From Agrypnia vestita (Eukaryota > Arthropoda > Insecta > Trichoptera > Phryganeidae): a stretch of 64,000 nt of DNA. Every line of letters begins with the position of its first letter. The first letter of the stretch is position 1. Of the stretch, positions 47,480-59,500 are shown in pieces. The stretch is taken from positions 62,001 through 126,000 of the forward strand of contig JADDOH010000326.1 of the NCBI GenBank assembly GCA_016648135.1, given 5' to 3'. Both the position numbers and the translations under genes were made by a program. The notes under the pieces were generated by a model. That model had not been told where the DNA came from, searched no databases, and saw only the letters and a list, made by a program, of their open reading frames with translations.

Positions 47480-49240
47480 ACTGTAATGAATGTCCAATGT
47501 TTTACAAAAAATATGTCGGAAAAAAGAGGAAACTGTGGAAATATAAGAAGAATCTGAACCCGGGAGATTATAAGAAATACAGAGTGCTGAATAATAAAAT
47601 AACTTCAGAAATAAGGAATTCTAGGAAAAGTTATGAACAATCAGTTGTTGATAAAGGTCCAAAGGCATTTTATAGTTACACTCGTAGACTGTTGGCATCA
47701 AGATCTACAGTCTACGAGTGTAACTCGATTGAGAAACGGTTGAAAAATCTTAATATTCCTTCTGTTGTACTGAAGCGTTGTGCTAGCCCCTTGGGCGCCA
47801 TTGTTGCCCCCATAATGCGAAAGTCTCTTGATGAAGGAAAACTACCTATGGATTGGAAGAGGGCAGTGGCAACTCCCATTTATAAGAAAGGAGACAAATT
47901 GAATCCAGCCAATAACAGACCTATAAGCTTAACATCAGTTCTGTGTAAGGTAATGGAGAGAATTATCGCTGAGGACTGATGAAGATTTATGGAAGACAAC
48001 GGCATTGTAGATTTGGATTAGCACGGATTTGTGCCTGGATGTTCCACTGTGACTAATCTTCTCACATGTCTAAAAAGGTGGACCACTAGTTTTGATAGCC
48101 ATGAGCCTATAGACATATTTTATCTAGATTTTGAAAAGGCTTTCGACAGAGTCCATCTTAATAGATTAATCGCTAAGTTAGAACATCTAGGAATCCGTGG
48201 TTCACTACTTTAATGGATTAAGAGCTTTTTGACTGAGCGCTCCTTTGCTGTCCGAGTGGGTGACTCTACCTGCACCGCAAGTAGTTTTAAGTGGAGTTCC
48301 ACAGGGGAGTGTGCTGGGACCAATTCTCTTTATTTTGTACATTTTGGATCTTCGTGCTGCTGTCCAGTCCACTGTGAGTTTCTTTGCCGATAACACAAAA
48401 TATTTCGGTAACCCCCTTACTGACCATAAGGTGTTACAGAGAGACTTAAATCAATTATCGGAGTGGACAAGGCAGTGGCTTATATGTCTTAATGTTAACA
48501 AATGTTGTGTTCTCCATGTCGGCAAGAATAACCCAAATATTGAGTACACCTTAAAATAAAGCCTGATTATGTCAGTGGTCTCGCAGAAGGATCTGGGTGT
48601 TACTATTACCAAGGACTTTAAATGGTGTGAGCACATAGCGAGTGTGGTTAAGAAGGCTAACTCTATTTTGTATGTGGTGAGAAGATCATTCCAACATCTG
48701 ACAGTACCACTATTTACAACTATTTATAAGACATATGTGAGGCCTTTCCTCGAATATGCCTCTCAGATCTGGAATCCATATTTTGCTAAAGATATAGTTT
48801 TACTGGAAAATGTTCAGAGACGAGCCACAAAATTGCCCTTGGGTCTTAAAAACCTGGAATATGCGGAAAGGCTGAGAGTATTGAAACTGCCCACTCTTCA
48901 GGAGCGACGAGCAAGAGGTGTCCTCATCGAGACATTCAAGATTCTATCGGGCTACTACAATATTACTAATATGACAGATATGTTTGCATTAAACACTAAT
49001 GTGGGCCTTCGAGGACATAACCTGAAGTTGAACAAGTCCCGGTTCTCGTATAACCCAAGAAAGCATGCATTAAGCAACAGAGTGGTCAATATGTGGAACA
49101 GTTTGCCCGAGGCCGTTGTGTCTGCAGCCAGTGTCAACCAGTTTAAGGATAGGCTGGATATTCAAATGAGAGACAGTGATATGGGCCTATCAGCTTAAGC
49201 TGCCTGTCCATTATCAATAATAACAATAACAATATTTAGA
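47480..49240 (+). mobile_element. CR1-like LINE, ORF2 from pre-RT to 3' end
   Basis: The plus strand encodes the linker (KYVGKKRKLWKYKKNLNP), then RT blocks: PIYKKGDKLNPANNRPISLT, an HGFVPGCSTVTNLLTCLKRW segment, FYLDFEKAFDRVHLNRLI, LSGVPQGSVLGPILFILYIL, and FFADNTKYF where the catalytic FADD is changed to FADN. The C-terminus follows (VQRRATKLPLGLKNLEYAER to [20 protein letters not shown]). The 3' tail has GGGCAGGCAGC-type sequence and a short TAA/ATA run. In-frame stops (for example near 47980 and 48558), a shift near 48240 and the lost Asp show it is inactive. The internal deletion near 47700 is marked by a hairpin. Confidence 0.88.
47675..47724. repeat. 18-bp perfect inverted repeat inside the LINE
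   Basis: GTTACACTCGTAGACTGT at 47675-47692 is repeated in inverted form at 47707-47724, with a 14-bp loop. It sits where LINE sequence between linker and RT is missing, so it looks like the scar of a fold-back or template switch. Confidence 0.75.
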
Positions 49241-49838
49241 AAAAAAAAATGCAAACTTTGAAGTTGTGTATCTCCATAATTATTGATATTGCATTTAATT
49301 GCATGAACATTATTGAATCGTTATAAGGAAGGAAGGAATCCACCTTTAAAGTTTTTGCTACTAGCTATAAGACACTGTATATTACCAGGTGGTACGCACA
49401 AGGCCATACCAAGTTCGAAATAACTATTAATAAATTCCCAAAATATTTTAAAACCCGAGCGGCTAAAAAACCGAATTTAAAAATAGCTAAATATAGGGTG
49501 GGTCTCCGCGTTACGGTGGGAGAAATTCAGTATAAAGTTAAAAGTTATTATTTTTAGCAAAAAGGTAAATTAGAAATTTCACAAAACTTTTTCAGGAAAT
49601 TAAAATAAAAAATAAAAGGCACTTTTTTAACAAAAAACGATTCCGCGGACCGGCAGCGTAACGATGTAAAGTAATTTCGGCAAACTGAGGATGCTGGGTC
49701 TATGGAATCTTCCTTTATTTATACTTAAAATCTAGACATAACGGGAAATTAACGGTCAAAATGGGATCGCAGGGCTCAGTGCCTTCCTGCTAGTTTATTT
49801 AGTAACAAACAATATATTCTCGACCATAAAAAAAAAAT

Positions 49839-49910
49839 CGATCCTGCCAGGACTCGAACCTGGAATCTTCTTATCCGTAGTCAAACGCATTATCCGTTGC
49901 GCTACAGACC
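49839..49910 (-). tRNA. tRNA-Arg (anticodon ACG), probably decayed
   Basis: On the minus strand the 72-nt sequence starts GGTCTGTAGCGCAACGG (A box with D arm). It has GACTACGGAT with anticodon ACG, then CCAGGTTCGAGTCCTGG, a perfect T arm and B box, and ends CAGGATCG. Compared with the usual insect tRNA-Arg(ACG), one base is missing from the 5' acceptor strand (GGTC-TG), and two C-to-T type changes weaken the anticodon stem (a G-A mismatch and a T-G pair). It is therefore more likely a pseudogene than a working gene. A CCA end is not encoded. Confidence 0.7.
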
Positions 49911-50598
49911 GCAATGAGCAACGCGGCAAAATTATTGTATGCAAATAGATTTTTTGACGGAGGATGAGCTGTCAGTGACAGACAAAAAAATGAAACAACT
50001 ATCGAATTCATATTTATATTTATTTTTATCGATAAAATTACATATTTTCAACATTGATGTGCGCATTATATTTTTGAGTGAGGTACGGATAATCTGCATA
50101 ATTGTTATTAGTGTCATCTCTGAATAATTTTGGAAATTTTTTAGAACACTTACACGCCACACGGTCCATGAATATTGTCTCAAAATAATATCAATACAAT
50201 AACTGTCAAGGCGTAAAATGACATTAAGTTCACTTCGCAGTTTAAAAAAATAGAAAGTGTAAAGTTAATGAATGTGCAAAAATATAAAAACAAAAGGGAT
50301 TGAGAAGAGAAACATGCTTACGTCAAACTGCGTCAAACGCGCTCAAACGTCAAAAAGCGGTATCGCCAGAACAAAAAATATATTCCCGCGTCACAGTTGG
50401 CTGTTTTCTTTTGACAATAAAAACACGGATTTTTAAAATATTCCACGAAAATATTTAAAAACAACAATTAATATCCGATAGTTTAATATAATTTGAATGT
50501 TTTTTAATATCAGTTTGTTCGTATTCCTATATTTTTTAATCGTTTTAATGCGACATTGGCTGGCCTAATTAATATATTGATTATTTTAAGTAGATTAC

Positions 50599-53500
50599 CT
50601 TCCACACCAGTAAGTTTCTCAAATGCATTGGCCAATCGGAGCACGGCGGCAGCCCGCTTGGCCAAGGGAAGGTTGGGTCGGATCTTCTGCTTGCTGGTGC
50701 TGTGTGCGCACAGGGGGCAGCACTCGGGGCTGCGGGCCCAGCAGCGGGCGCAGGCGGAGTGGCTGCATGCTGCCACTAGCGGAGTCAGCAGAGTGCTGGA
50801 GCTGCGGAAGACGTCACATTAGTACAGCACCGACTTAACAGATACAGTAAGACCTCTGTTCGTTCCAGCCCCGGGAAAAGAGACTGATCAAAGTCTACAC
50901 GACTCTCAAATCTTTTCCCGGATCCTGGCTGGAACCACCAGCAAATTGAAATTAAAAACACAACGATTTTAAACTCCATCTTCGCCGACGAATTGAATAG
51001 ACTGATTCTTTTATCGTTTGAAATAAGGATTAGTAAAACACAAAATGGAATTATAAATTGAGCAACCAAAGGAAAAATTCTTCAAAAATAGCAAACAAAA
51101 GGAATAAAGATTTTAAACAACTAGAACATAACTTGAATTAAAAATGTTTAAAATACACTCTGACAAACTGATTCGAAAAATTCCTTACATTACCTTATAA
51201 AAGTCAGAAAAATCTCCCCTTTTACACCTTCTGGACATTTATTTTTTCAAAACAAAATATAAAATAACAAATATCATTTGTGTTCCAAAGATTTCTTAAT
51301 TCAAAATTTTCAATAATTAAAATATAAATTGGCAAGTTCTTACTCACATAAAACAATAAAGAAAAACACAATTTTATTAAATAAATAAACAAGTAGGTAC
51401 ACAATATCAAAACCATACACGTACTATAAATATAGACTAGTCACTAAAAAACAAATCTGAGACATCTAGTTTCTGCTGTCTTCTATTACGTACTAAATGT
51501 ATCAATCAGAAAGAGGTAGAAATTATTTTCATAACCATGTATAAGAAAGGACAATAAAACATAATTTTTAACAACGAATGCACATGAAGTTCTAGCAAAT
51601 TGCGATATTTATTCTATGGTATTTTCTTTTTTTTCTTTAGCGCAGCATACGTGTAAAAGCGATACAATATAAACAGGGTTGTGTATTGTATTAATATTTT
51701 ATATATATATATATATCGCGCGGACATTTATACATTTTGGACACCCCTAGACCAACTCCCTCGATGTGCTTCTGTGTTCACAGTAATTCGTGCTGTCGTT
51801 CTGTGTAGCAGATATTTTGGTTTGTAACTAGTCTGTATTTATAGTACGTCTATGATAAAAAACAGTTTCAATTTAGAAGACATTTTCATTATACACAGCA
51901 CTTGTCAAATTATTTGTAAAATATTGAAGTTTTATAAATCCGCTTAAGAATAAAATATTTTGGAGGAAACAACCTCGTTGAGTGCTTAGGATGCGTTCCT
52001 AGACAATAATGCGCTAAATGAAACAGCGTTAAAAGAGAGGTCATTTTAACACACAGCAAACAGGGAAAGAGGAATATGAATTCAAAAATAAACAAATTTC
52101 ACTTTAATTTTAAGATTTTTTGTCATATTAATTTGCAGAATATGAACATAAACACAAAGGCAGCAATATCTAAAAAATAAATTGAAAAATGTTTCAAATG
52201 CAATTATCAAAGATAACTAATTTAGAATGTACTGAATTTTAAGTTTTATAGGAAATATAAGCTGTTTGGCGTAGCACGGGTTAAGGATTAAGTTAAAAAT
52301 AAGTTTGTGGTTCCATTGTTTTGCAAAGCCTCTAATAAAAAACAATGTTTCCATTTAAACTAGGCTGGAATGTCAAAGGGGAAATTTCCGCTTGGTCCTT
52401 AAGAATACGTATGCAAAATTTGGGTCAGACCTGTCAAAAGGTACTGATTTGCGTGAGAAATATATCAAAGGGAGGTCAGGTTAGCATTTCACAGTGACTT
52501 TCTATCATTTTATTGCAAAACTTCTGTTAGACAGATATAACAATAATTTTTATCAATGCTCTCATTCAATCAATCGGCTCCGACACCGGTCACCGGACAT
52601 TCTGTATTGTGTAATAAATTTACACCCTGACAACTTCTGTTACGCGACAGGGACGCCCTCCCTCGCACGCCAAGTTATAGTGGTACGTCTATAAGGCTAT
52701 TATTACGGTTGTTGGACATATTTATGTGTTAAATAAAATGGATATTTTATACAAACCGTATATTTTACTGAGAAGCAAATCTCGATGTTTCACTGAAGTC
52801 TTATTCAGCGTGATCAGAAGTTCGTACGGTTCATATAAAATATCCATTTTATTTAACAAATAAATTACACAGACGTCGCCTATCAAACGTCAAAATGTAT
52901 GGAATTTTCAAAATTTTGAAGTGTGACGTAATAAGTAGGGAAATTTTACTTTTTCTTTTTAATAGAACAATCTTTACTTTGTTGTATATATTAAGAGTAT
53001 AAAAATGATTTTGAAAATAAAGATTTTAAATTCACGTCAAAACACGTCACCTCACGAGTACGTGCATCACAACTGTATGGTACCCAAATATACAAATACT
53101 ACAGCACGAAATAAAATACAAATACCAAACGCGCGAGCTGATACGTCACGACCAATCATGTGCATTTTAATAAAGTCATATTTTTAAAGATTTTTATTAT
53201 AAAAATTACCCCACATTATCCATACTGACTCACAGAATATAATTAATTACTTCCTTTCTTTTAACTCGTGGCATCTGCTTGCTTGTTTTCTTGACGAAAA
53301 AACTTTGTATCGATTTTTACTACTTTTCCTGTGATCCAATCGAGCAATTTGCAAGCAGATTCGTGGCGACGATCAAGAAGATCTATCAAATTTTCGTTAA
53401 AAAAATTATAATTATAGTATAATTTTGGATTTTTTAAATTTTTAATGGTTTTTTCATACAACTGAGCAAGTTGTATGAAAAGACTGCGACGCGTCTGGTA

Positions 53501-56500
53501 GACGCGAAACCTGATAATGATTCATTCATCTGAGAATGTATTAAACAACGCACAGGCTTAATTATATATACAGCTAAGATATATTGAAAATTTTAAAATA
53601 TTTATTTATTTAGGAAATATTGTTTACAATACTTTTTTTATAGTGCAGTTATTTTTGTGGATTGAAGCTACTCAAAATAGTTCATTATTTATAGTTAATT
53701 TTTTTTAAATGCATATACCCTTATAGGTATGAGTACATATATTTTTAATATAGGTATATAGTCGGTCACAGCATAACCTAAGTGTATACCCACTGCACGC
53801 CACTACTATTTCATATATTTTCATCGGTATTTGTAATATGTGAAATTTCCCTATTCTGATTTATTTTGAAATCATAACACTCAACTATACCGAATATACT
53901 TACATTCAGAAGGATCCATTATAATACTCATATTCTTGGATTTAGCCAAAGAAATATTGACAAAATCAGATTTACCAAACTTCCTTTTGTTTTCATGTAA
54001 ATTTCATAATAATTACAAATGCCCTCTTGGCTGTCCACCCTCGATATAGTCATGTACGCTGAGAAGAAGGATTTGTTAATTTAGCAAGTGGATAGTTAAA
54101 CAGTGTCAATATATCATTAGTTCATTTAAAATAAAAAACGTTACCTTAACCTAAAATAATTTTAAACAAACGTATTTTTAAGTAAATTTAACATTTTTGT
54201 TTTAACTGAACCAGAAAAAAGTACATATTGAAAATATTAAACCACCTTGGTTGAGTGGAGTGCGTCATCGTAGACATCTCAAAAGCAGAATACAGAAATG
54301 TTGAACAATAATACTGAGCGGTGTGTGGGCTATAGCTACTGATACATATGCTTATTAGTGGCACGTGAGCATGCGCAGTATCGACCTTCTTTAGACCTTG
54401 CTTATTAGTGGCATGTGTGTACGCACGTTGCTAGTAATGAGCATGCCACTGTCATTCACCATGAGAAGGGGTATCTTTGGAGCATGTGTGAACAGGCTTG
54501 CTTATTATGAGCATGCTTATGTCATTCGCGGGCTTCGCGGCTAGTATTATCAATGTGATCTTCTCAGTCCGCGACAGATGAAACTAATATGGCGTGCTGG
54601 GGAGATGATAAAACATTACTTTTCATGACTTATTAAAGGAATCACAAATGTCTGTGGAATACTCGGTCACCGTTGTGTAAAAATAATATAGCGAGAAATA
54701 ATGTTTATGAAACTTTATTAAAAGGCATGAATGATTCAAATCTTACAATAAAAATTATAAAAACTAAAATCAAAAATGTGCGGATGGAAACTCGGGAACT
54801 GTTTTGATTTATTGGTTCACTTAAATTTTCTATTTCAGTTTGCAAAGTTTCCATTTTGAACAAGAGCGTCTCTATTCTATAACAAGAGCATGCCACAATA
54901 AGCATGTGCGTTTGATTGTTAGCTTTGGGCATGCTTATTTATGAGCATGCCACTAATAACCATGCTAGTAATGAGCAAGTGTGTACAGTTGTTAGGGCAT
55001 GCTTAGTAGTGGCATGCTCATTAGCATGCCACTAAAAAAGCATGTGTATCTGTACCTTATTACAATATTGGCCCAGTCAATATTATCGAACAATAAAACT
55101 CCTTCAAGTAGACATGGGTAACTCAACAAAATTCCTTGCGTCAACTCAGTAACTCTGGCGCAGTGCATTGCGCCGGCTCATTGAGTTAACTCAAAATTGC
55201 GCCACGGCGCAACAAAATATGAACGCGCCGAGTGAGCTGTGCGCCGTCGCACGACGCACTATGCCAGGGCACCGCACTTACAGCCTCCCAGCGCACTAGC
55301 GCAAACGGCGCACCAACTGTGTTGTGCGTTACTGCGTTGGCTCGTTAATTTGACTCAGCGAGTGAGAGAATGAAAGCGCGGGCGGGTGTATACGCGCATA
55401 CAAAATTAATTAATATAATATTCAAAAGTGGCCCGCTGGCGTGATGCGAAAAGTCACTCTTACCTCTGGAATCCACGGTCGCCACTTTATAAAAACGACG
55501 TATCTAAAAATAATGCTTATGAATCTTTACTGAATAATATGAATGACCCAACATTAACAGTAAAAATAATATATATTTTTTAAATATTATATAAAAAATT
55601 AATATTATTTTAATAAATAAAAATAATAATAATGAATATATGGGAATTATTTTTATTTTATCAAAAGTTAATTATTTTTTAGAAAAATTCCTTATGTTCA
55701 TTTTTATGATTTAAAGATCTAACTTCGTTAATAATTTGATATTTTAATTTCATAATTTAACTATAATAAGTAAAAGCAATATTACTTAAGTATGATTATT
55801 ACCAATATTTTATTTGTAACCATATCTTATCGTAAAAAAAATTAATGGTTATATTATTATTATTATTATTGATAATGGGCAGGCAGCTTAAGGGGTTATA
55901 TACCTTCTTTTTTTTTCAAAAATCGTTTTTTTTTTATTCCTTTATCTGAAAGTAAAACTCATTGAGAACATTTCTTCAAATTTTCATGAAGATCCAAGCA
56001 ATAGATCAAAACTTGCAGAGTTTCGAAGTGCGCCTCGTAACCGCCGCACGGCTGAGCAGATAGCGGTAAGGGACCGCTTAGCAGGTAGCGCTTATCAGGG
56101 GTCGCTCCGCCTTAACGGTAAATCTTTTGTTATTGTAGAAAGTTAATTACATGAGGTAGGTACGATGTTTACTCGAACGTGCTCCATTTTTGACCATACA
56201 AACACCCTTATAAATCAGTTGTATACGAACTTCTGAAGCGTGAGCATCTAAGAATCGAATATTTTCCTTTTTACAAAAAATCAGTATGAGTTCCCGACAA
56301 AAAATTACACGCGTAACTCGTGAAGGTAGTAAAAATTACAAATCGCGATCGAAAAAGAGGAAGCAATATTTTAATCCTCAAACTGTGGAAGTGGACGAAA
56401 GTAGCTTCAGTGCGTCTCGTAAGAAATTAAAATTGAAGGACGATATTCATGTGCCGATTGATCATTCGGTGGAATATCGAATCATCAATTTTGTTCAAGT

Positions 56501-59500
56501 GTTTACGGCTATTTCACAGTACGTAAAATGCAATACGTGTGACGGTTCTATGCAATTCGCGCCTATAGAAATGCGAGGACTTGGATACAAAATCGCAGTA
56601 ACGTGTGACAACTGTGAGCAGCGTAAAATAAATATGACCGCGGTTATTGATGGTGCGTATGAAATCAATAGACGTTTCATAATGACAATGCGATTGCTCG
56701 GTTTGGGGGCAGCGGGCTGTGAAAAATTTTGTGGATTAATGGATATGCCACCGTTTCTGAAACAAAAATCTTACGATGCCATCTTGAAACAAATTTTAAC
56801 TACCGTAAAAACAGTATTTGATCGTTTTATTAGTTTTGCTGTGCGTGACGAAATGAAAAAAAACGAGGGGTTGATTAAAAAACATTTGACTGTATCTGGC
56901 GATGGAACTTGGAAGAAACGTGGATTCACTTCCTTGTACGGGGTCGCTTCTTTGGTGGGGTATTACACTGGGAAAATCGTAGACATTGCTGTGAAAAGCG
57001 CCTTTTGTAAATTGTGCCAAACTTGGGAGAAAAAAAGGACACTGCCGAGTATATAGAATGGTTTCAAACTCATGAACCTCAGTGCACATCTAATCATTCA
57101 GGATCAGCCGGCAAGATGGAGGTAGATGCTATACTGGTAATGTTCGGACGTTCCGAAACATTGCATGGGGTGAAGTACGCCAATTACGTTGGTGACGGCG
57201 ACTCCAAAACTTTTTCTCTATAAAAAATGCGGAGCCATACGAGGACCTTGTCGTGCAGAAGAAGGAATGCATTGGACACGTGCAGAAACGAATGGGCACA
57301 CGACTGAGAAACGCTAAAAAAAATAATAAAGGGCTGGGTGGTAGGGGAAAATTAACTGGGAAAATGATAGACAAGTTGGCTGTTTACTACGGGTTAGCAA
57401 TTCGTCGGAATTCAAATTCACTGGAGAAAATGAAAAATGACATTTGGGCAACGTTTTACCACTATAGCTCAACCGACACGAATCCCCAACACGATAAATG
57501 TCCCGCCGGTGATGAGTCATGGTGCGAGTGGCAGAGAGCTTTTGCTGCGCTACCCAACAAGAAACCAAAAAAGAAAAACCAGATCCCCGGATTTGTTCAC
57601 TCCTACCATGATGTATTGAAGATTATGAAGCCGATATACGAAGACTTATCTAAAGATGAATTGCTTGAAAGATGCCTCGGTGGATTCACTCAAAATAACA
57701 ACGAGAGCTACAACTGTCCCCGAAACATCTTCCAGGAGGTGCAGTACCTGTAAGAATTGCTGCTTATACATCAGCCTGTATATTCAACAGGGGCAAATAT
57801 CTATTTTGAAAGTTTTCGAGGCAATGGGGGTGCATGGTGGCAGCAACGCTCATGAGTACGTCGCGCAGCAGGACGAGAGGCGAATTTCGACGGCCGAACT
57901 TCGGGCGCAAGGTGCGACAAGGGAGGGACGAATGGCCAGCAGACAACACCAAATAGATATTTTGGAGGCTGCATCGAGTGCAGATGACACGCTATATGGT
58001 CCCGGAATCGACGATGATTTGTAAGTTTACCTGATCGACTTTAATGTTTATATAAACTAATCTTGAAACTTTAAACTCGATTATCTCGAAATGGTGTTTT
58101 TTCAAAAGTGCCTTTGCCGTGATCACGATTGCAGAAAAACTATTTGACCGATTTTCTTCAATTTTTTTTTTAAATTGTTCGTAATTAATGTTGTGTGTAC
58201 TTGAACGATTCATTTTTTATGCATAATTTTTTATCATGCAGATAAGAATTTTTTAATAAAATTTTTAGAGCTCAAAATGTTGATTTTTTGAGAAAAACAT
58301 TCCCGTATGCAGAAAAAACAAAATATTTATTTAATAATCGTTCAAGTACAAGGAATGTTCATGTACTAATGAAATATTTTTGATTTTATGATTTCAGTTA
58401 ACCTGCTGGACTTCCATGGTGATCACCGCAAGCCTCATGAAAAAAAAAGGGTTTCGGGGAAAGAGCCATAACTCCGCCAATTGTTAATATTTTTAAATAA
58501 ATTAAGGCGTGTTTTATTCAATGAATAATATACTATTACAAAATTATAACTTTGATTTAATAAAATTATTACTACATATTTAAAAAAAAAAAACAAAGTT
58601 TCCTTATTTTTTCCGCACAAAAAGGTATATAACCCCTTAAGCTGATAGGCCCATATCACTGTCTCTCATTTGAATATCCAGCCTATTCTTAAATTGGTTG
58701 ACACTGGCTGCAGACACAACATCCTCGGGCAAACTGTTCCACATATTGACCACTCTATTGCTTAATGCATTGCTTTCTTGGGTTACACGAGAACCGAGAC
58801 TTGTTCAACTTCAGATGATGTCCTCGAAGGCCCACATTAGTGTTAAATGCAAACATATCTGTCATATTAGTAATATTGTAGTAGCCCGATAGAATCTTGA
58901 ATGTCTCGATGAGGTCACCTCTTGCTCGTCGCTCCTGAAGAGTGGGCAGTTTCAATACTCTCAGCCTTTCCGCATATTCCAGGTTTTTAAGACCCAAGGG
59001 CAATTTTGTGGCTCGTCTCTGAACATTTTCCAGTAAAACTATATCTTTAGCAAAATATGGATTCCAGATCTGAGAGGCATATTCGAGGAGAGGCCTCACA
59101 TATGTCTTATAAATAGTTGTAAATAGTGGTACTGTCAGATGTTGGAATGATCTTCTCACCACATACAAAATAGAGTTAGCCTTCTTAACCACACTCGCTA
59201 TGTGCTCACACCATTTAAAGTCCTTGGTAATAGTAACACCCAGATCCTTCTGCGAGACCACTGACTTAATCAGGCTTTATTTTAAGGTGTACTCAATATT
59301 TGGGTTATTCTTGCCGACATGGAGAACACAACATTTGTTAACATTAAGACATATAAGCCACTGCCTTGTCCACTCCGATAATTGATTTAAGTCTCTCTGT
59401 AACACCTTATGGTCAGTAAGGGGGTTATCGAAATATTTTGTGTCATCGGCAAAGAAACTCACAGTGGACTGGACAGCAGCACGAAGATCCAAAATGTACA

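Noticed and set aside
49932..50183. Third exon of the RING gene just below exon 2
   Set aside because: The frame has no conserved motif, is AT-rich and lacks an acceptor in the required phase, so it was not added.
54340..55050. CRISPR-like array suggested by regularly recurring GCATGC motifs
   Set aside because: Repeats are palindromic, variable in spacing and orientation, lack unique spacers of constant length, and lie in a eukaryotic genome without cas genes.
56796..57089. Long antisense frames across the Kolobok-like transposase gene
   Set aside because: They are shadows of the sense frame, with no domain or conserved motif. The plus strand carries the recognisable DDE series.
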